A stretch of 64,000 nucleotides of DNA from Coffea arabica. Taxonomy: Eukaryota; Streptophyta; Magnoliopsida; Gentianales; Rubiaceae. The stretch spans positions 20,234,466 through 20,298,465 of the forward strand of contig NC_092322.1 of the NCBI RefSeq assembly GCF_036785885.1, read 5' to 3'. This document shows positions 59,169-64,000 of the stretch, one piece after another; within the stretch, counting starts at the first letter, position 1; the number at the start of each line of letters is the position of its first letter. The notes below the pieces were generated by a model. It did no database searches, had not been told where the DNA came from, and worked only from the letters and a program-made list of their open reading frames with translations. Position numbers and translations under genes: made by a program.

Positions 59169-60345
59169 CTAATTTTTTTCCAACAATTCGGATTCCTTAA
59201 TCATCAATCCAACCTTCTGTACTTGACGACTCAAAGCATCAGCCACTACATTAGTTTTCCCTGGATGGTATTTGATCGTGCAGTCATAGTTTTTCAGAAA
59301 TTCCATCCATCTATGTTGCCTCAAATTCAGTTCCTTCTGTGAAAATAAGTACTTAAGGTTTTTGTGGTCTGTAAAAACCTCAAATGTCACTCCGTACAGA
59401 TAATGCCTCCATTTCTTTAAAGCAAAAACCATAGCTGCTAACTCCAAATCATGAGTCGGGTAATTCCCTTCATGCGGTTTCAATTTCCTAGAGACATATG
59501 CTATCACTCTATCATTTTACATTAGAACACACCCCAATCCTTCCTTAGATGCATCTGTGTAAACCACAAAACTATCCTTTCCGTTTGGCAAAGCTAACAC
59601 AGGCGTCCTTGTCAACCGTCTTTTCAATTCCTGAAAACTTTCCTCACACTTAGGACTCCATATAAACTTCCCATTTTTCTTGGTCAATTCAGTCATGGGT
59701 CCAGCAATTTTTGAAAAATTCTGAATGAATCTCCAGTAATACCCTACTAATCCAATAAAACTTCGAATCTCGGTAGTGTTTTTCGGTCGTTTCCATTTCG
59801 AAACAGTTTTAACTTTAGCTGGATCCACTTTGATCCCATCCTTAGAAATTATGTGTCCCAAGAAAGTCACTTCTTTTAACCAGAATTCGCACTTGCTAAA
59901 CTTAGCATACAATTGATGTTCCCTTAAGATTTGCAAAACAACCCTTAGGTGTTTCTCATGGTCTTTCACATTCTTAGAATACACCAAAATATCATCAATG
60001 AATATTACCACGAATTGGTCCAAATAAGGCTTAAAAATCCTATGCATTAAATCCATAAAAGCAGTAGGAACATTCGTTAACCCAAATGGCATCACGGCAA
60101 ACTCAAAATGTCCATACCTCGAGTTAAAAGCAATCTTGGGTATGTCCTTTTCCAAAATCCTCAACTGATAATAACCCTATCTCAAATCTAACTTCGAGAA
60201 TATTACAGCCCCTTGCAATTGGTCGAACAACTCATCAATGTGGGGCAGTGGGTATTTATTCGTAATTATAACATCATTCAAGTCTCGGTAGTTTATACAC
60301 AGTTTTAGACTCCCATCCTTTTTCTTAACAAACAAAACTAGGGTT
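59169..60345 (-). pseudogene. Reverse transcriptase and RNase H
   Basis: The RT core in ORF 60164-59517 has [15 protein letters not shown] and the catalytic [11 protein letters not shown] motif, then [15 protein letters not shown]. RNase H follows across a stop at about 59515 with [29 protein letters not shown] and the TDHKNL motif. The N-terminal RT part (about 60345-60170) has stops after RKSDLP and in the LDLR segment. Active-site residues are kept although the frame is broken. Confidence 0.9.
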
Positions 60346-60347
60346 CC

Positions 60348-61346
60348 CTACGGCAAATCACTTTTCCGTATAAAATTCCGTTCTAACAAGTCTTGTAGTT
60401 GCAATTTCAACTCCTTCAATTCAGCTGGGGCTATTCGATATGGCGCTCTAGAAATAGGGGTTACTCCCGGAGTTACATCGATTTTAAAGGCTATTTCCCG
60501 TTCCGGAGGTAGAGACTTCAATTCTTCAGGAAAAACATCAGGAAAGTCTTTCACTATAGGCATGTCCTCCAAATTCACTTTATCACTAGAGGTGTTAATA
60601 AGAAAAACCAAATACCCTTGAGCTCCTTTACTTAATAATTTTCTAGCCCGAATTCCTGAAATAAGTGCAGACGAAACTAATTTGCCCCTTACATCCAACT
60701 TCAGGGTTGTCTCCCCTGGAATACACAAGTCTATAATTTTCGTCCTACAATTCAACTGAACATTATAACGGGCTAACCAATCCATCCCTAAGATTACATC
60801 ATATCCCTTAATTGTCAATCCCATGAAATCAGCCAATAATTTTCGTTCCCCAATCCAAACTTCACAATCTTGATACACCAAGTTAGCAATTAGACTTTGT
60901 TCCCCAGTAGGCGTTTTAACCTCTAGATCATATGGTAACTTAATTAGCTTCAAGTCTATCCCACTCATGAAGTTAGGGTTTACAAAAGAATGCGTAGCAC
61001 CTGGATCAATTAAAACCCTAACTAAACGGTGAAAGATTGGGATAGTACCTTCTACCACCTCAGCTGCCTCAGGAACTTGTTGATAATCTAGTGCATAAAC
61101 CCTGGCCGGTACTTTCGGTCGACTCCCTCCGGCACTGGTTTGCTTAGAGGCTGACTTTTTCCGTCTCTGGGTACCACCTCTCGTCTTTATTTTGTTTGGA
61201 CAATTCGCGAGCTGGTGCTCAGTACTACCACAGGCCAAGCACTTCCCAGACTTCCTCCAACAGTCGTTTTCAGAATGGTTGGATTTTTCGCAGTACCCAC
61301 ACGTAACTTGAGGGGTCACCGCTGAACTACTAGAAGGCGCTTTCAT
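60348..61346 (-). pseudogene. Gag zinc knuckles, protease and start of RT
   Basis: The 332-codon frame opens with two CCHC knuckles (Cys16, Cys19, His24, Cys29 and Cys36, Cys39, His44, Cys49). It continues with an aspartic protease (LIDPGATHSFVN and YDVILGMDWLARY) and then the RT entry region (PPEREIAFKIDVTPG, ELKELKLQLQDLLERNFIRK). It is interrupted upstream and downstream by stops; together with its neighbours it forms one ancestral gag-pol frame. Confidence 0.88.
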
Positions 61347-61349
61347 TGC

Positions 61350-62263
61350 CTGTGTCAGTCCACCACGACCTCCTCTAGATAAAGCTCATCTCGAAGCTCC
61401 ATCAGTCCTTACTCCTCCTGCTCCTCTTCCCATTTTGGAAGACTGTGCACTTTTACTAGCTTGCCCAGAGGTATGGCTAGAAAAGTTTCTCTTTCTATTG
61501 TGGAAGTCTCTCACTTGAAATCTTGCATTCTCAACCCTTTGTGCCTTCTCTAAAGTTTCAGTAAATGTAGAGATTTGGGTTGCGGCCAAACCCTCTTGTA
61601 TTTCTACATTAAGTCCCTGAACAAACCGTCTAATCCTTTTTCGCTCATTGGCCACCAATTCGGGAGTGTACTTTGAAAGTTTAGTAAATTTTCCTTCATA
61701 CTCAGCTACACTAAGAGTCTCTTGTTTCAGTTTGATAAATTCGTCCTCCCTCTTTTCCTGAATTAAGGGCGGAAAAACTTTTCATTAAATTCCCTTGTGA
61801 AATTCTCTCAAGTCCAAAGGGTTTGAGTTCTTTCCCATTTTCCTTTTATCAAATCCTACCAAGCACGGGCTACTCCCTCAAATTGGAAAGCAGCAAAATT
61901 CACTCGCCTATCTTCAATGTAGTCTAAAGTAGCGAATGTGCTGGTCATCCTTTCTAACCAATTCTCCGTTACCTCAGGATCAGATTCGCCAAGGAACTTA
62001 GGCGGGTTAAATTTCAAGAACCTCTCTAAAGCTCTATCCTCTCCTCTTTCCTGACCCCCAGGTTGGTTGAACGGTCCAGGGCCTTATCTATCAGTTAAGC
62101 GCTCTAGGATATCAGTCATCCTATTAATGGCGGTATCCACTTGATCACTCTCAATATTTTCCTGATCTTGGGTCGGTCCAGTTGCCGATCCCTGGTCATC
62201 CCTTTCAGGTTGGGCCTGTCTAGTTCCTCACCCACGATCTCGACCACTTCTTAGTCCCTCCAT
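61350..62263 (-). pseudogene. Gag (retrotransposon gag domain)
   Basis: ATG at 62263-62261. Visible are an N-terminal disordered part, then the retrotransposon gag domain with NPPKFLGESDP, FEGVARAWW and EFIKLKQETLSVAEYEGKF in more than one frame. ORF 61658-61386 holds the end (RRFVQGLNVEIQEGLAATQI). Several early stops look like C-to-T changes, for example in 'cgtgggtgagg'. Non-functional. Confidence 0.8.
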
Positions 62264-62599
62264 AATCTAGGCGTGCCTAGTGCAAGTAATAAATAAATAA
62301 ATTATGCGATTTAAATTAGAGGACAGTAACCAATCGAAAAAACATTGGAATTAACAATAATTTACATTCATTAACATATCAAATTCATACAATTAGCAAG
62401 TCATGGGGTAGTCACAAAAATGTAGTACACAGGTGTCACAAGAGTACTTTTAGTCATAGAAGACTAAAGTAAAAACAAGTGTTTCAAAAATAAGCCACAC
62501 AGTCATGCAAAATACAATGGTCTCAGTACTTAGCATCACCCCTGCTAATACTAGCTATACTAGTCAAAAGAGTCAAAAGAAAGGTCAGTCAATCTAGAC

Positions 62600-63106
62600 C
62601 TAGTCCGCAGCAGTACTATCAAGAGGAACCTCCTCCTCAGAGTCCTGGACTACACCCATAGCCTCATCGACTAGTCTAGTGGCATCAGCTACGATATCGG
62701 AAGCCCGACTACGGACCTCCTCCCTTAACCTAGCAAGCTGAGCCCTAGTGCTCCGAAGCTCCTCATTAACCACAACAGACGTAGATATCTCGCCCTCAAG
62801 CACCTCCTCGATCTCAGCGATCCTCTCTTCTTGAGCGCTAACCATCTGTCGAAACTCGTCCACCTCAGCCTGTAAGTCCAAGTTGGCATTCACCAACTGA
62901 CGACGCTCGTCGTCCAAGGCCAGTACAACATGGTTTGGGTAAGCAAATGTCACCCTACAAGCACATCGGGGGTATCGAGTATCAGGCGAGTAGCGTACAC
63001 GAGTTTTCTCAACTAAACCTCGGTAGTAGATAGGCCTAGGAGGCACTACATGACCATTCGCATGGCCATTCCCGTTAGCTGCCGGAACTCCATTTCCGTT
63101 TTTCAT
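62600..63106 (-). CDS. Extra 168-aa ORF between 5' LTR and gag
   Basis: An uninterrupted ORF in the leader of the Gypsy element, same strand as gag-pol. The N terminus is Gly/Asn/Ala-rich (NGNGVPAANGNGHANGH). The middle and C-terminal parts have a strong heptad pattern (LVNANLDLQAEVDEFRQMVS, then EERIAEIEEVLEGE and LRSTRAQLARLREEVRS), so a coiled coil is likely. The tail is acidic. I do not recognise the family. It could be a gag-related accessory protein of this lineage. Unlike gag-pol it has no stop. Confidence 0.55.
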   Translation of the reverse strand: MKNGNGVPAANGNGHANGHVVPPRPIYYRGLVEKTRVRYSPDTRYPRCACRVTFAYPNHVVLALDDERRQLVNANLDLQAEVDEFRQMVSAQEERIAEIEEVLEGEISTSVVVNEELRSTRAQLARLREEVRSRASDIVADATRLVDEAMGVVQDSEEEVPLDSTAAD

Positions 63107-63300
63107 CCCTGCAAAATAATAGCACTTTTCGGGTTAGAAATTTAAATCACTATCTAGTTCGAATGTCGTTTATGCATGTTTAACCCAATCACTAGTATGC
63201 CCCAAATACCTCTTAGGGTATAACTTATTTATCCGGTCTCAAGTCTTAAGGGTAGAGTATCGAATATGTCTCCCATATAGATCTCTAACCTAGCGCTAAC

Positions 63301-63319
63301 CTAGCGTTCTGATACCAAC
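63301..63319 (-). other. Primer binding site (tRNA-Met type)
   Basis: Just inside the 5' LTR the - strand reads TTGGTATCAGAACGC. This resembles the TGGTATCAGAGC complement of initiator tRNA-Met used by many plant LTR elements, with one or two mismatches. Confidence 0.75.
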
Positions 63320-64000
63320 TGTGACGCCCCTATTTCTCCCTAAGGTGAACCAAAGGGTATCCGCTGTACGCCTGCCTAGCTCTCGCCAGGACTCAAGCAA
63401 TTCCATTCAACCTTATTATCGAACTACACAACACACGTAAATAACTTAAATACAGTAAATGCGGAAGCGTTCAAGCTTAACAATATTCATTCATAATCCA
63501 ACCCATACGTTGGGGTTCAAAGTACATCATGAATCCCAAAAGTTACATCATCGCCCCAAGAGTTACATTTCAAATCCAAAAGTACAACCCAAAACCAAGA
63601 CATAGCCAAAAGTAATAGAAATCCTAAACAAAAACCCATCAGGAAGGTTTTCGAGTACACCTCCGAGTTCAAACCTGTTAAGGAAAACAAATCTACAGGG
63701 TGAGCAAAAACGCTCGTGAGGCCAAGAACACGCATCCAGGCACATAACTCAGGTAACAAGCCTAAGTAACGATTCAAGTAATAGATCGAAAGTAATTAAT
63801 AATGCCAACCAAAAATGTAACCAGAAACAATTCAAGGATATGATAACTCTCAGGAGCTAAGTTGCATTTGCTTTGCCAGTTCATTCGTATATCTTCCCTT
63901 GATGACTCTCCGTCAACCGGATTGATATTTCCAAACCGTAGATCACCACTTACTTCTTATCCGTCCACCATACACCGCTTCGGGCCTGCACGACATTTAT
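63320..64000 (-). repeat. 5' LTR of the Gypsy element, cut by the window edge
   Basis: Aligns base by base with 53836-54516 and continues past the end of the window. Only 681 bp are visible of an expected length near 3.8 kb. Confidence 0.9.

Larger units (their letters stand above)
53836..64000 (-). mobile_element. Ty3/Gypsy retrotransposon, Tekay/Del-like chromovirus type (partial)
   Basis: Read on the - strand: 5' LTR (from beyond the window to 63320), tRNA-Met-type primer site, an extra 168-aa ORF, gag, protease, reverse transcriptase, RNase H, integrase and chromodomain, polypurine tract, 3' LTR (57624-53836). The pol order with integrase last and a C-terminal chromodomain places it with plant chromoviruses; the long LTR suggests the Tekay/Del lineage. 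All major frames carry stops, so it is not autonomous now. The outer end of the 5' LTR and its target duplication are beyond the window. Confidence 0.9.

Noticed and set aside
1-64000. CRISPR arrays, bacterial operons, riboswitches or prophage
   Set aside because: No regularly spaced direct repeats of that type. Introns and plant transposons show the DNA is eukaryotic.

Overview
The window is nuclear DNA of a flowering plant, most likely a eudicot. It shows GT-AG introns with plant-type exon structure, a Tekay/Del-like chromodomain Ty3/Gypsy retrotransposon, plant L1-type LINE fragments with RNase H, Mutator-like elements (MULEs) with 9-bp target duplications, hAT and Stowaway-type MITEs, and the plant families RPW8, SURF2, SGF29, RRP15, DUF2828, PPR, PMEI and HD-ZIP II. 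I cannot name the species.

Layout. 1-5.9 kb: an RRP15-like rRNA-processing gene on + with intact splice sites but three reading-frame lesions. 6.4-11.1 kb: repeats (a foldback MULE, a hAT-type MITE, a 5'-truncated LINE, a small inverted repeat). 11.9-18.5 kb: an intact five-exon gene on - encoding about 1184 aa of a plant protein of unknown function, with a Stowaway MITE in intron 1 and a 73-bp tandem repeat upstream of the ATG. 18.5-22.9 kb: AT-rich intergenic DNA. 23.0-24.7 kb and 25.5-27.0 kb: two Pack-MULE-like elements carrying host gene fragments (PMEI plus HD-ZIP II, and PPR). 27.2-31.0 kb: an aldo-keto reductase (AKR) exon fragment, a TIR element, and an intact five-exon AKR gene on +. 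32.5-33.1 kb: a hAT MITE.

34.3-50.6 kb is a tandem segmental duplication. Unit A (about 35.4-40.2 kb) and unit B (about 40.5-48.6 kb) each hold SURF2 exon 1 (-), a single-exon RPW8-domain gene (+), a decayed DUF2828 fragment (+) and SGF29 intron sequence. Unit B runs on into an SGF29 pseudogene (-). An AKR exon fragment sits at the A/B junction. B later received a LINE (13-bp TSD) and a MULE (9-bp TSD). The two RPW8 genes are intact and encode proteins differing only near the C terminus, while most neighbours have decayed.

50.7-53.8 kb is AT-rich with degenerate repeats. From 53,836 to the window end lies a Tekay/Del-type Gypsy element on -, with a 3.8-kb 3' LTR, interrupted gag-pol with chromodomain, an extra intact 168-aa ORF upstream of gag, a tRNA-Met-type primer site, and a 5' LTR cut by the window edge.

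The only protein genes that look fully intact are AKR, the unknown 1184-aa gene and the two RPW8 genes. The most interesting parts are the chimeric PMEI/HD-ZIP Pack-MULE and the RPW8 duplication, whose conserved core lies inside decaying flanks. I found no evidence of a wholly new molecular system.
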